Numbered from the stretch's first letter, positions 8,836 to 16,870 are shown. The stretch is 64,000 nt of DNA from Paenibacillus mangrovi (GCF_022898935.1 NZ_JALIRP010000008.1:124001-188000); one strand, 5' to 3'. Translations and numbers: made by a program. Notes: generated by a model from the sequence alone, not told the origin.

Positions 8836-9927
8836 TTAAACAAGCTCCAACAGCCGCCTCATTCTAGAAATAAAGGAATGCTCCATCCGTGTCGTCCACA
8901 GCCCGTGCCATGCCATCGCCAGTCGCTCATCCTCATGCTGAAGGTAATAGCTGATTTTGTCCTGTAGTTCCCTGACGGAACCAAAGGTTTCAATGTCATA
9001 TCCCGGTCTGTAATGCGAGTTGATATCCTCGCGCACGTCTGTAATTTGAAAAGTTCCGCATGCACTGATTTCATAGGTACGGGGGTTGATGGATTTTGCC
9101 CTGATCTGATAGCTGTTTCGATTGTCCTGCCCATACTCATCCGGACGGTGGATATTAATGACTATTTTTGATCCGTTGTAGTAGTTGACGGTTTCCTCAG
9201 GAGCGATAAAACCTATATGCAGCGAGCGTTCCAGCTTTGAAAACTGGGTGAGTCTTTCCCAAAATCCTCCGGCAATAAGAACCTTCTTGTCCTCTAGAAA
9301 CGGGGCCATTTCATCAAATATAGACACCCTGTTCCAAAAAGCATTACCGATAAAGCAAATATCATACTTATGCCTGGGCTCCGGACGCTGCGACTTGAAC
9401 ATCGCGGTATTCACGGCCAGAGGAAGATAATGCACCTTCGAAGCGCCAAGTCCCTGGTAAAAGGGAATACACCCTAATTCATGGGTAAAAACAATATCAT
9501 ATTTTGTACACATAAGGGCAGTATCCTCCGTAAAATACGGATCATCAACAAACCACACTGCTGTTTGAATACCCATCCCACGGACCTTCGCAATATCCTC
9601 CAGATGGTTTTCAGGGAATACATGCAGCCCGTTCATCACGAGAACCAGATCAGGCCGTTCCGTTGCCGCAAGTTGCAGCATATTCGGAGCTTCCCCAACG
9701 ATACATTCCCTGATCAGACTGCGAAGTGCCGCTATTACTCCCTGATCAATCGCATGAAATCCCTGGGGAACATACAATATTTTCATATCCCGCTTATCAG
9801 GCTGAGGTAAAGGCACACGGTTTTCCACGGCCTGACAAATGCCAAGTCTGTAGCCATCCCCGTAACCATGGCGGTAACCCCGGTTATTTTCTGCAATTAC
9901 TCCCACTGCTTTCACCTTGCTTATCAT
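8836..9927 (-). CDS. CgeB-like glycosyltransferase, second paralogue
   Basis: 363 residues, with the same two-part CgeB architecture as the neighbouring paralogue: VWFVDDPYFTED, TKYDIVFTHELGCIPFYQ, CFIGNAFWNRVSIF, GSKIVINIHRPDE and NPRTYEISACGTFQ. A short Gly-Tyr module lies at residues 17-32 (GYRH GYGD GYRL GICQ). The ATG at 9927 has no clear ribosome site; a GTG eight codons in, preceded by AAGGTGA, would be a well-spaced alternative. The 251 bp upstream separate it from the small basic protein gene. Likely cytoplasmic, transferring sugar to a spore-surface acceptor; donor and acceptor unknown. Confidence 0.84.
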   Translation of the reverse strand: MISKVKAVGVIAENNRGYRHGYGDGYRLGICQAVENRVPLPQPDKRDMKILYVPQGFHAIDQGVIAALRSLIRECIVGEAPNMLQLAATERPDLVLVMNGLHVFPENHLEDIAKVRGMGIQTAVWFVDDPYFTEDTALMCTKYDIVFTHELGCIPFYQGLGASKVHYLPLAVNTAMFKSQRPEPRHKYDICFIGNAFWNRVSIFDEMAPFLEDKKVLIAGGFWERLTQFSKLERSLHIGFIAPEETVNYYNGSKIVINIHRPDEYGQDNRNSYQIRAKSINPRTYEISACGTFQITDVREDINSHYRPGYDIETFGSVRELQDKISYYLQHEDERLAMAWHGLWTTRMEHSFISRMRRLLELV

Positions 9928-10178
9928 AATTTAAAAAGCAAATTCATTTTCCTGGTGATGCTCGAACTCGCTTCAGCTCCACTGAAAACTCATCATTCCT
10001 ATAATCATAAATATATGCGGAAGAGACATTTGCATCATAGACAACAGCCTTTCTGAACGGAAATTGGCGTATATCACGATCTTCACACCAAAAAAGCCCT
10101 CATCTCCTTTGGTTTCCCATGGAGTGAAGGCTTGACTGTTCAGAGCGAAGCATATTTGTATCCTTTTTTGCAACATTC
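9928..10178. other. Non-coding gap inside the glycosylation series
   Basis: 251 bp between the CgeB-like gene and the small basic protein. I see no convincing gene: a 69-residue frame on the minus strand lacks a ribosome site and any recognisable feature. A CATATATTT sequence near 10011-10019 on the minus strand partly resembles a sigma-K -10 element but has no AC at the right distance. Confidence 0.4.
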
Positions 10179-10538
10179 TCATTTGGATTGATAAGCTAGC
10201 TGATGTCCATCCTCATAACCTTTTGCGAACCCCGCATTAAACCCTTCATTATATGCTTCATCATACCCTTCATTATATGCAACGTCTGGCGCATGAGGCA
10301 ATGCGGCCTGCGCCGCTGGAACCGGAAGCACCGGTTTAACCAATCTGCGCTTTCGCTTCCTGCGAATGACACCGAGCCGTTGATGCCGTCTCTTTCCGCG
10401 TTTTACTAGTTGACGCTGCTTTCCTTTATATAAACGCAGCTTTTTCATTCTGAGCAATCGAGTCCTACGGGCAATAAGAAGCTTACGTCTTCGGATGCTG
10501 GATTTCGCGGATCTGGGAACACGTTTCTTGGACTTCAT
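10179..10538 (-). CDS. Small basic protein with eight Gly-Tyr tetrads, no enzyme domain
   Basis: 119 residues that I do not recognise as a known family. Residues 1-68 are extremely Lys/Arg-rich (RRRKLLIARRTRLLRMKK and similar). Residues 69-86 are a Pro/Ala linker. Residues 87-118 are eight perfect tetrads of [G/A]-[Y/F/H]-x-x: AYNE GYDE AYNE GFNA GFAK GYED GHQL AYQS. The same module is attached to at least five glycosylation enzymes nearby, here without any catalytic part, so it may act as an adaptor or scaffold. The ATG follows AGGAGG by 8 bases, and a consensus sigma-K promoter lies about 60 bp upstream. The periodicity of small residues every four positions would suit helix packing or a structural repeat. 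Confidence 0.75.
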   Translation of the reverse strand: MKSKKRVPRSAKSSIRRRKLLIARRTRLLRMKKLRLYKGKQRQLVKRGKRRHQRLGVIRRKRKRRLVKPVLPVPAAQAALPHAPDVAYNEGYDEAYNEGFNAGFAKGYEDGHQLAYQSK

Positions 10539-10599
10539 CCGTTATTCCTCCTGTACTTCGGTCATCATGTATGCGGCAGTCGGGCGCTTCTGCCTGCTA

Positions 10600-10627
10600 T
10601 ATCTTATGCGGAGCGCCCACATTCAGT
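10600..10627 (-). promoter_or_regulatory. Sigma-K type promoter of the small basic protein
   Basis: On the minus strand, AC (10627-10626), 17 bp, then CATAAGATA (10608-10600) is an exact match to the late mother-cell pattern AC-N17-CATAnnnTA. The ATG of the small protein is at 10538, which leaves a leader of about 50 bases with an AGGAGG site. An inverted repeat (10582-10588 with 10612-10618, GGGCGCT/AGCGCCC) surrounds the -10 element. Confidence 0.65.
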
Positions 10628-10657
10628 TACGCATAACATCTTTGATCGGTAAATTTA

Positions 10658-12040
10658 TTACAATACAGGATTTTTCAGTATTGGAGGGGCGATGATAGGC
10701 AGACCATGGGGCAAGTTCTCCAGCTTCTCCGGCGGCAGCATGACAAGGCTTCTTTCTTTCAGATTCCATCGTTTCAGTGCAAATTCAGAAACAATCGGTC
10801 GGACTGAGCCTTTAATCCATTGATACACGGTTCCGTCACCGCAGCTGACGAGCTGCCCGTCTGCAAGCTCGCCACTTGGTGGTTTTAGCTCCGACAGCAG
10901 CGCCGCTTCACTCATGGAAGCTTCGGTTGTCGGGATGCTGCGGATATCCATTCTAGACAAAACCACTGGCCGTATTCCCGTTTCGTCTTCAAGAGCCGCG
11001 CAAGGGGATTTGGCGCCATCGCAGAGAAAATAATGCTGTCCTCCCTGATCCCGGATCAACACATGGGAAGGAAAAAAATCAGCGGGCGATCCGGCAGAAA
11101 TAGAGCTTACCGTGTTTTGGAATAAGGAATCGTTGCGACGTACTTTCTCTACCCATACATGGGGATTTCCCCATTTCTCTCGGAAATACAGCTCATTATG
11201 TCTGTGAACAGCGTTAAATTGCTTCTGTCCGAGATTCTTCATGCTGACGCTCCCAAAGTGATGAATGAAAGAATCTCCAGCGATCAAAAGCTTTAAGCCA
11301 CTGAGCCGGATTCGGATCATCCAGTCATCATCCTCGTAATTCCCGACTCGGAAGCCTTCGTCAAAATAACCGACCCGCTCTAATAGCTCCCTCCGAAACA
11401 GAATGCAAAATCCAACAAGCCGATCGGTCTGCCGCCACTTGGTCTCATCCGGTTTGAAGTGGGTAGCCGCGTATTCCCACATCTGATCCACGGTCTTATA
11501 CGGAACGGCAATCTGCTGGTCACCACTGATATAATTGGTTACTGGTCCAACAGCACCAATCATGGAATCACTCTGCAGACAGCGCAGCATATGGGTTAGC
11601 CAGCCTGGAGTCACGAGCACATCGTTGTTCAGGATGACAATCGTATCACCTTTAGCCATCATGATGCCCTGATTGACTCCACCGGAAAATCCATGGTTGG
11701 TATCAAGCCGTTTTGAACGGATCTGCAATGATCTTTTTTCCAAATAGGCATCGGTTTCATCTGTCGAGGCATTATTCACGACAATAATTTCATAAGGTTC
11801 GGCAGTATGTGTCATTATGCTTTCAATGCAGCGGGCCAAATACTCCACCTGATTGTAGCTTGGAATAACGATGCTCGTGCCGTGAAAGGGCTGTCCAAAA
11901 GACTCTTTTCCCTTAGCAATGCCCTGCTCATATCCCTGTTCATAGCCCAGTCTGAAACGGCTCCCCTTATCCGGCAAGTTGCTTTTCCCTTTGCTTGAAC
12001 TGCCTGGCTTCATGAGTTTCCGTGTAAATGATCTCCTCAT
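10658..12040 (-). CDS. Family 2 glycosyltransferase with Gly-Tyr module and C-terminal repeats
   Basis: 460 residues in three parts. Residues 1-31 are basic, and 32-47 are tetrads GYEQ GYEQ GIAK GKES. Residues 55-300 are a rhamnosyltransferase-like GT2: IVIPSYNQ, VVNNASTDETD, LNNDVLVTPGW with the DXD-type site, and NYEDDDWMIRIRLSG. The last 130 or so residues hold two degenerate copies of a beta-rich repeat, the second being GDGTVYQWIKGSVRPI followed by LENLPHGLPI. This resembles the VYxVxxGxKRPI repeats found in secreted proteins, which are unusual on a glycosyltransferase. GAAGGTG precedes the ATG. It is paralogous to the GT2 at 13935-14723. Confidence 0.85.
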   Translation of the reverse strand: MRRSFTRKLMKPGSSSKGKSNLPDKGSRFRLGYEQGYEQGIAKGKESFGQPFHGTSIVIPSYNQVEYLARCIESIMTHTAEPYEIIVVNNASTDETDAYLEKRSLQIRSKRLDTNHGFSGGVNQGIMMAKGDTIVILNNDVLVTPGWLTHMLRCLQSDSMIGAVGPVTNYISGDQQIAVPYKTVDQMWEYAATHFKPDETKWRQTDRLVGFCILFRRELLERVGYFDEGFRVGNYEDDDWMIRIRLSGLKLLIAGDSFIHHFGSVSMKNLGQKQFNAVHRHNELYFREKWGNPHVWVEKVRRNDSLFQNTVSSISAGSPADFFPSHVLIRDQGGQHYFLCDGAKSPCAALEDETGIRPVVLSRMDIRSIPTTEASMSEAALLSELKPPSGELADGQLVSCGDGTVYQWIKGSVRPIVSEFALKRWNLKERSLVMLPPEKLENLPHGLPIIAPPILKNPVL

Positions 12041-12088
12041 ATAGACACCTTCTTAATTATAGGCTAGATCTATAAAACGGAGCGCCCC

Positions 12089-13210
12089 TTAGTTGTATGA
12101 CATTTCTCCCGAAATAAGCTTATCCGCCAAATGACCGAAATCAAGTGCTGTTTTGCCAAGTTCCTCAGCTATTTTCTGGCAGATGACAACCGCAGGTATG
12201 CCGCTAGCAACTAGCGCAATATCAAACAAGTACATTGACGCTTCCGATAGAACACGAGGAATATCCGCAAATCCGTTCACAGGGGTTATGACCCCTACGA
12301 CATGTACTGAAGATGATGAAAGCATCCCCGCCATTTGTCCTACCACATTGCCGATCAACAGCACTCGTTTGCCACGAAGTAACGGCTGAAGCAGGCCATG
12401 CTCGAGCAGAGCGTAATTGATTGTAGACGTGGTAAATACAAGTGGGCCGTAATCGATGCCGTAATATCGCAGTACCGGGAACAGCAGTCCCTGGTAGGTA
12501 GGAAGACGCGATGTGGGAATTCCGATAATATCCGCCTTCCGTACCGCTTCTGCTAGTTGGTCTCGGGCAATGTAATCTGGCAGCTTCATGCCTGCATGCG
12601 GAAGGAATTGCCCCGCCGCTTTGACATGGTCAAGAGAGAGCACCGTATCATGTGCTAATGCAAGAAGCTCCCCGTCCCCCAGCCGTACTACCGAAAGCGG
12701 CTCTTTCCTTAAGATAGACTGATCAAGATGATGGTAGACTTCTTCCGGCCGCAGAAGCGGCTTCAGACGAGACAGATAACTCTGTAGACCGTTCTCCATG
12801 ATCTCTCTTGCAGACACTTCAGGCAGAACCGTATAAGGCGGAAGCAAAGAGCCTAGTTCTTCTTCCGTTCCTACAGCGCTCCCTGTCCTGTAACCCATAT
12901 CATATCCTTCCGCATAGGTTGCAGTGGGCTCTACGGACGCAGGCAGTGTCTGAGGGAAGTCCTCCTGCCAAAGCTTGGATTTACCTGGAATCCGTTTCCG
13001 TTTACCGGGAATCCTGAGTGCCGCCTTAGACCTGCGGCTTCTGGCAGTGTACCTTTTTCTGTCCGTCCTGCGTTTCCTTGTTTTATGCTTCGTCCGCCAA
13101 CGTTTAGTAGACGAATGTGCACGGGCAGCTTTTGGCTTTCTTACATTTTTTACAGCAGCAGCCTGCTTCCGCAGTGGAATGAAGGCTGCATTAGAGAGCG
13201 GCCGTCTCAT
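12089..13210 (-). CDS. GT-D-fold glycosyltransferase with long basic head and Gly-Tyr module
   Basis: 373 residues. The first 80 are dominated by Lys/Arg (for example RWRTKHKTRKRRTDRKR). Residues 100-114 are the Gly-Tyr module (GYDM GYRT GSAV G). Residues 140-370 resemble the DUF1792/GT-D family first described in serine-rich repeat protein glycosylation of streptococci; SVVRLGDGELLAL at about 173-185 holds the metal-binding DxE (Asp179-Gly-Glu181). A later VLLIGNVVGQMAG segment looks nucleotide-binding. GT-D enzymes extend O-linked glycans on surface glycoproteins, and the giant repeat protein upstream is an obvious candidate acceptor (inference). The start overlaps the nucleotidyltransferase stop by 4 bp. 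Confidence 0.8.
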   Translation of the reverse strand: MRRPLSNAAFIPLRKQAAAVKNVRKPKAARAHSSTKRWRTKHKTRKRRTDRKRYTARSRRSKAALRIPGKRKRIPGKSKLWQEDFPQTLPASVEPTATYAEGYDMGYRTGSAVGTEEELGSLLPPYTVLPEVSAREIMENGLQSYLSRLKPLLRPEEVYHHLDQSILRKEPLSVVRLGDGELLALAHDTVLSLDHVKAAGQFLPHAGMKLPDYIARDQLAEAVRKADIIGIPTSRLPTYQGLLFPVLRYYGIDYGPLVFTTSTINYALLEHGLLQPLLRGKRVLLIGNVVGQMAGMLSSSSVHVVGVITPVNGFADIPRVLSEASMYLFDIALVASGIPAVVICQKIAEELGKTALDFGHLADKLISGEMSYN

Positions 13211-13938
13211 GGGATCATCCCCTTCATACGCCGGCCAGCTTCCTGAAGTGATTCGAAGGTCCCTGCATCACTCCACCATTTATGGAGAATATCATATTCC
13301 AGTTTACCCTGTGCTGCGTATACGTTGTTGACATCCGTTATTTCAAGCTCCCCACGTTCCGAAGGACTGAGCTGTGAGATGATATCGAACACAGCCGTAT
13401 CGTACATATAAATTCCCGTAACACAATAGGAGGACTTGGGATTTACAGGCTTTTCCTCAATTTCGAGGATCAGCTCGAAATGGTTTTTATCGAATACAGG
13501 CACTCCGTAGCGTTTGGGATCCTTAACCTGCTTCAGGAGTACCCTAGCCGTCCCCTCCGGCTGGCGCTCATAGCTTTTTACGAATGGAGTCAAATCATCC
13601 ATGAACAAATTGTCACCGAGCAGCACAATGAAACGCTCGCCTTGGTTCACAAACCCCCGGGCAAGCCCCAGTGCCTCCGCAATGCCACCCGCTGCTTCCT
13701 GAATTCGGTATGTCAGATTGACACTGAATTCCTTGCCGCTTCCTAAAAAGTCCGTATATAAGCCAGCAGACTGCTTACCCATGATGATTAAAATATCGGT
13801 AATCCCCGCCTGCCGCAGTCTGTCGATGCCATAGACAATCATGGGATACTTCCCCACAGGAAGCAAATGCTTGTTAATCAGCCGGGTCAGCGGATACAAT
13901 CTTGTTCCTGTCCCGCCTGCCAAAACGACGCCTTTCAC
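13207..13938 (-). CDS. Glucose-1-phosphate thymidylyltransferase-like protein, short form
   Basis: 243 residues, the size of RmlA/SpsI enzymes. AGGTGTRLYPLT at residues 7-18, NKHLLPVGKYPM at 22-33, LLGDNLF near 104-110, EEKPVNPKSSY, and WSDAGTFESLQ at the end are all family hallmarks. It should convert glucose-1-phosphate plus dTTP to dTDP-glucose. In B. subtilis the homologous SpsI works in the spore-coat polysaccharide operon. No rmlB, rmlC or rmlD homologue directly follows, so the remaining steps must lie elsewhere or dTDP-glucose is used directly. Coupled by 4-bp overlaps on both sides. Confidence 0.88.
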   Translation of the reverse strand: MKGVVLAGGTGTRLYPLTRLINKHLLPVGKYPMIVYGIDRLRQAGITDILIIMGKQSAGLYTDFLGSGKEFSVNLTYRIQEAAGGIAEALGLARGFVNQGERFIVLLGDNLFMDDLTPFVKSYERQPEGTARVLLKQVKDPKRYGVPVFDKNHFELILEIEEKPVNPKSSYCVTGIYMYDTAVFDIISQLSPSERGELEITDVNNVYAAQGKLEYDILHKWWSDAGTFESLQEAGRRMKGMIP

Positions 13939-14723
13939 TGCACTTCTCCTCCTTTGGGTTTGCTGTTACGCTCTTCAATATATTTACGGGGATCAAAATT
14001 CCATTTATCCATGAACAACCGAAAATTTCTATCAATCAATGCCTGCAGCTTTTCCGGATTTGACCGCTTAAAGCTGGCGCTCCCCCTATGATGTACCAGT
14101 ACATCCTTGCAGATCAGGAGAGTGTAACCCGAAATACAGGCCCTGTGGCACAAATCGTCATCCTCATAATGGCCCGGTGAAAAAGCTTCGTCCAGAAAGC
14201 CAACCCTATGCAGAACCTCTCTTTTAAGCAGCAAGCACATGCCAATAATCCGCTTCACTTCAACCCAGCGCCTAGTGTCCGAACGGTTATTTTCAGCGGC
14301 GATCCGCTGAAAATCAGTCAAGTCCTCGAATGAAAGCTCCACCTTTTGCAACCCGCTTGCCGCATTGGTCACCGGCCCGACCATCCCAATATCTGTCCTG
14401 CTGTTCAGGGCAGAGAGTAAATTCGACAGCCAATTACGTGTCACCGTCACATCATTGTTAAGCAGCAGAAGATAGTCGCCTCTCGCCATTTTCATCCCTA
14501 AATTGCATGCTTTAGGAAAACCCTCATTCACCGGCAGAGAAATAAATACAATGTCCTCGCTTATGCAATATGCATCCGTTCCATCTGTTGAAGCGTTATC
14601 TACGACGATGATTTCGTAAGGAACATCAGTATATTTTCGGATAGATTCAACGCATGAAGTTAACAAGTCCAGTCCATTGCTGGTTGGTATAATGATGCTG
14701 GTCAGTCCCGGTTGCAGCCTCAT
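13935..14723 (-). CDS. Family 2 glycosyltransferase (rhamnosyltransferase-like)
   Basis: 262 residues, all GT2 domain: SIIIPTSNGLDLL at 9-21, VVDNASTDGTDAY, LLLLNNDVTVTRNW with the DXD-type site, and HYEDDDLCHRACISG near 195-209. Its sequence closely parallels the GT2 core at 10658-12040, including EIIVV-NASTD-TDAY and GPVTN, so the two arose by duplication. It lacks both the basic and Gly-Tyr extension. 4-bp overlaps with both neighbours indicate tight translational coupling. Confidence 0.88.
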   Translation of the reverse strand: MRLQPGLTSIIIPTSNGLDLLTSCVESIRKYTDVPYEIIVVDNASTDGTDAYCISEDIVFISLPVNEGFPKACNLGMKMARGDYLLLLNNDVTVTRNWLSNLLSALNSRTDIGMVGPVTNAASGLQKVELSFEDLTDFQRIAAENNRSDTRRWVEVKRIIGMCLLLKREVLHRVGFLDEAFSPGHYEDDDLCHRACISGYTLLICKDVLVHHRGSASFKRSNPEKLQALIDRNFRLFMDKWNFDPRKYIEERNSKPKGGEVQ

Positions 14724-15850
14724 ATGGCATTCCTCCGCATCGCGACATCCTTGCGGGATAAGCTGCCCTTGAAACCTGATATTCCCCGCCGCCCCATTAT
14801 TTCCTCAAGTGCCTCCGCATGATCGCCGATAATCATATCCGCGACCGCATTCCCCTTACCTGTATTTGCTTCACGTTTCCTGTTTTCTGAGAAGACGTTG
14901 ACCGCATATACGGCCTTTACCCTGTAACCTTTAAGAACGGCCAGAGCCTGCGCTTTTGGCGGTACGATAAGATGCTGAGCATCCATTTCCCGAATCAAAC
15001 GCCCGGAAAGGGCATGTGGGACAGCTGTCAGAGAGTTGGCTCCCAAGTCACTTCGTCCCAGAACCATATTTAAAAAGCTCTTGAAGTGCGTCACCTCATC
15101 CTGATGTTTAAACGATGGAAGAAATCCATTCAGATCATTAAGTGCAGCATCACATCCGCCATCCACGGCGTACAGGAAAGGAGCCAGATGTTCCGCTGAA
15201 ATCACCATATCCCCATCACAGAATAAAACCGCATCTGCTCTGGTCAGCCTGGCCCCGATGCTTCTTCCTACATCATGGCCTAGGAGCTTTGGATAATAAA
15301 TCACTGTAACTAACGGATGACTGCGCGTGATCTTATAGCTGTTGTCCTTGCAGCCGTTTAATACGACAATGATCTCCTGCAGAGGCAGCCTCTCCAGTTC
15401 ACTCAACATCTCGTGAAGACTGTCTTCTTCACTGCTTGCACAAACCACGGCAGCAGCGCTGCCATTCAGCAGTAGCGGCACTCCCCGTTTCTTGCTGCCT
15501 CCTCTTTTGGAGTACCCCTGAACGTACGTCTCCGATAACCGTTTTAATAGGGCATACTTCGGCCTTGCACTTATATTGGTGTTCATCCACTTCACAAAAG
15601 ATTGCTGAAGATGTGATTTATAAAAGAATAATTCCGGATCTGCCGCTTCTTCCCGTTCCATGCTTCCGGCCCTCCATCCAGCCATGAACGCGCGCCTGAC
15701 CCGCTGATCCTTATTCCTGATTGGGGCGACAGAAGAACGCGGTTTTAATTTCAAATGAGGCCTTCTCCTCACTCTGCTTATACTCCTCCGGCTGCCCAAA
15801 CGTCCCGATCTGCCTTTTCTGCCGCTCAATTGTCTCACCTTCCTGCCCAT
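14720..15850 (-). CDS. GT2-like glycosyltransferase with basic head and variant tetrads
   Basis: 376 residues. Residues 1-53 are Arg/Lys-rich, and 54-65 are a variant of the shared module with Trp in place of Tyr (AFMA GWRA GSME). From about 125 on there is a GT2-like fold: EIIVVLNGCKDNS, GHDVGRSIGARL, VLFCDGDM as DXD site, and TAVPHALSGRL. The last stretch matches the neighbouring enzyme at 15835 almost motif for motif, so they are paralogues. Acceptor and donor unknown. It overlaps the preceding gene by 16 bp. Confidence 0.82.
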   Translation of the reverse strand: MGRKVRQLSGRKGRSGRLGSRRSISRVRRRPHLKLKPRSSVAPIRNKDQRVRRAFMAGWRAGSMEREEAADPELFFYKSHLQQSFVKWMNTNISARPKYALLKRLSETYVQGYSKRGGSKKRGVPLLLNGSAAAVVCASSEEDSLHEMLSELERLPLQEIIVVLNGCKDNSYKITRSHPLVTVIYYPKLLGHDVGRSIGARLTRADAVLFCDGDMVISAEHLAPFLYAVDGGCDAALNDLNGFLPSFKHQDEVTHFKSFLNMVLGRSDLGANSLTAVPHALSGRLIREMDAQHLIVPPKAQALAVLKGYRVKAVYAVNVFSENRKREANTGKGNAVADMIIGDHAEALEEIMGRRGISGFKGSLSRKDVAMRRNAI

Positions 15851-16656
15851 TCTCTTTTCCGCCCGAGATCATTGTGACCACCTCTTGGGTCTGTATGGGA
15901 TAAGTACCAATTCAATGCCTGTAAATGATCATCAATGACCACCTGCTGTAAAAGATCCTGCCCGCTTGATTTGCCCCTTCTCCGGTTCAGCCTGCCCACG
16001 GGGACATGATGAACGGCGGAAACTATAAGGTTCGAATGGATCGCTATGGCCTGCGCAAGCGGTGGAATGGAGAGGTTGCTTATTCCAATGATGTCAGCGG
16101 CACGTCGGCTCATGGCATGAGGGACAGCTGTCAACGAGGCACCCAGCAAATCTGAGCGTTTTAGCATTGTATTCAGTGTATGCTTGGCTAATATGACGGG
16201 ATGGACCTGGCGGCGTTGAACCGGCCCACGATAACTGTTCAGTGCAACATCTGTACCCTTCAATACCGCGTTTACGAAGGGCCGCAGATAATGTGATTTA
16301 ATCCTCATATCCGCATCAACAAAAAGCAGTACCTCACCTTTGGATGCTTTAGCACCAATGGTTCTGCCCACATCATGTCCTAGCGGCTGGTCAAACTGCA
16401 GCACTTGGGCTCCCATCGCTAGTGCGATTTCTGCTGTGCGGTCGTTACAGCCATTGGCCACAACGATTACTTCAGTGGATTCATGAACCTGCCAGGCTTC
16501 CCGGATGACATCTCTAATTGTCTTCTGTTCATTCATCGCAGGAATAATGACCGATACGACAGGGTGCTCACAGCTTCTGCGTCCCCAAAAGCTTATCGTG
16601 CGGTTCCGTTTTCGTCTCCTAAGTGATTTACGCTTTCGTCCGGATGGCTTGTGCAT
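15835..16656 (-). CDS. Family 2 glycosyltransferase with basic N-terminus
   Basis: I start it at ATG 16656, which follows a G-rich ribosome site (GGGGGGGGAG) by 9 bases, giving 273 residues. The open frame continues upstream into the giant gene, but that part merely mirrors its C-terminal repeats. Residues 5-28 are strongly basic (GRKRKSLRRRKRNR). The GT2 core begins at VVSVIIPAMNEQ (33-44), followed by VVANGCNDRT, LGHDVGRTIGAKAS and LLFVDADM. The N-terminal arrangement resembles GT2 enzymes of the UDP-glucose/dolichyl-phosphate class without membrane segments. It is the first enzyme gene after the giant repeat gene, 214 bp away. Confidence 0.85.
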   Translation of the reverse strand: MHKPSGRKRKSLRRRKRNRTISFWGRRSCEHPVVSVIIPAMNEQKTIRDVIREAWQVHESTEVIVVANGCNDRTAEIALAMGAQVLQFDQPLGHDVGRTIGAKASKGEVLLFVDADMRIKSHYLRPFVNAVLKGTDVALNSYRGPVQRRQVHPVILAKHTLNTMLKRSDLLGASLTAVPHAMSRRAADIIGISNLSIPPLAQAIAIHSNLIVSAVHHVPVGRLNRRRGKSSGQDLLQQVVIDDHLQALNWYLSHTDPRGGHNDLGRKREWAGR

Positions 16657-16703
16657 GCAGGCATACTCCCCCCCCTGTTCGATACGGCTGATGCTGCCTT
16701 GTG

Positions 16704-16712
16704 TATCGTATG
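16704..16712 (-). promoter_or_regulatory. Possible sigma-K -10 element ahead of the GT2 gene
   Basis: CATACGATA on the minus strand fits CATAnnnTA and sits 47 bp before the start at 16656. No AC occurs 16-17 bp upstream, so this could be chance. Confidence 0.3.
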
Positions 16713-16787
16713 TGTCCGTTATCGCAATGGAAGCGGCGTTTGTACTAATCCGGAGCATATCCGGAAGATCATCTGTAGGAAAAGGTA

Positions 16788-16815
16788 AAGACGCAGGAAA
16801 GATCCTGCGCCTTTT
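16788..16815 (-). terminator. Hairpin after the giant repeat gene
   Basis: CGCAGGA (16792-16798) pairs perfectly with TCCTGCG (16803-16809) around a 4-base loop. On the minus strand it is followed by TCTTTACCTTTT, a poor T-tract, so it may partly terminate, or stabilise the 3' end of the giant mRNA, rather than stop all transcription. On the plus strand a CCTTTT follows. Confidence 0.4.
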
Positions 16816-16870
16816 AATAATGCCTTTTGCGATTAAAAAGTAGTTGTTTCGAAATACCTTGAGCCCGAAC

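Noticed and set aside
9973..10182. 69-residue minus-strand frame after the small basic protein
   Set aside because: No ribosome site and no module typical of the locus.
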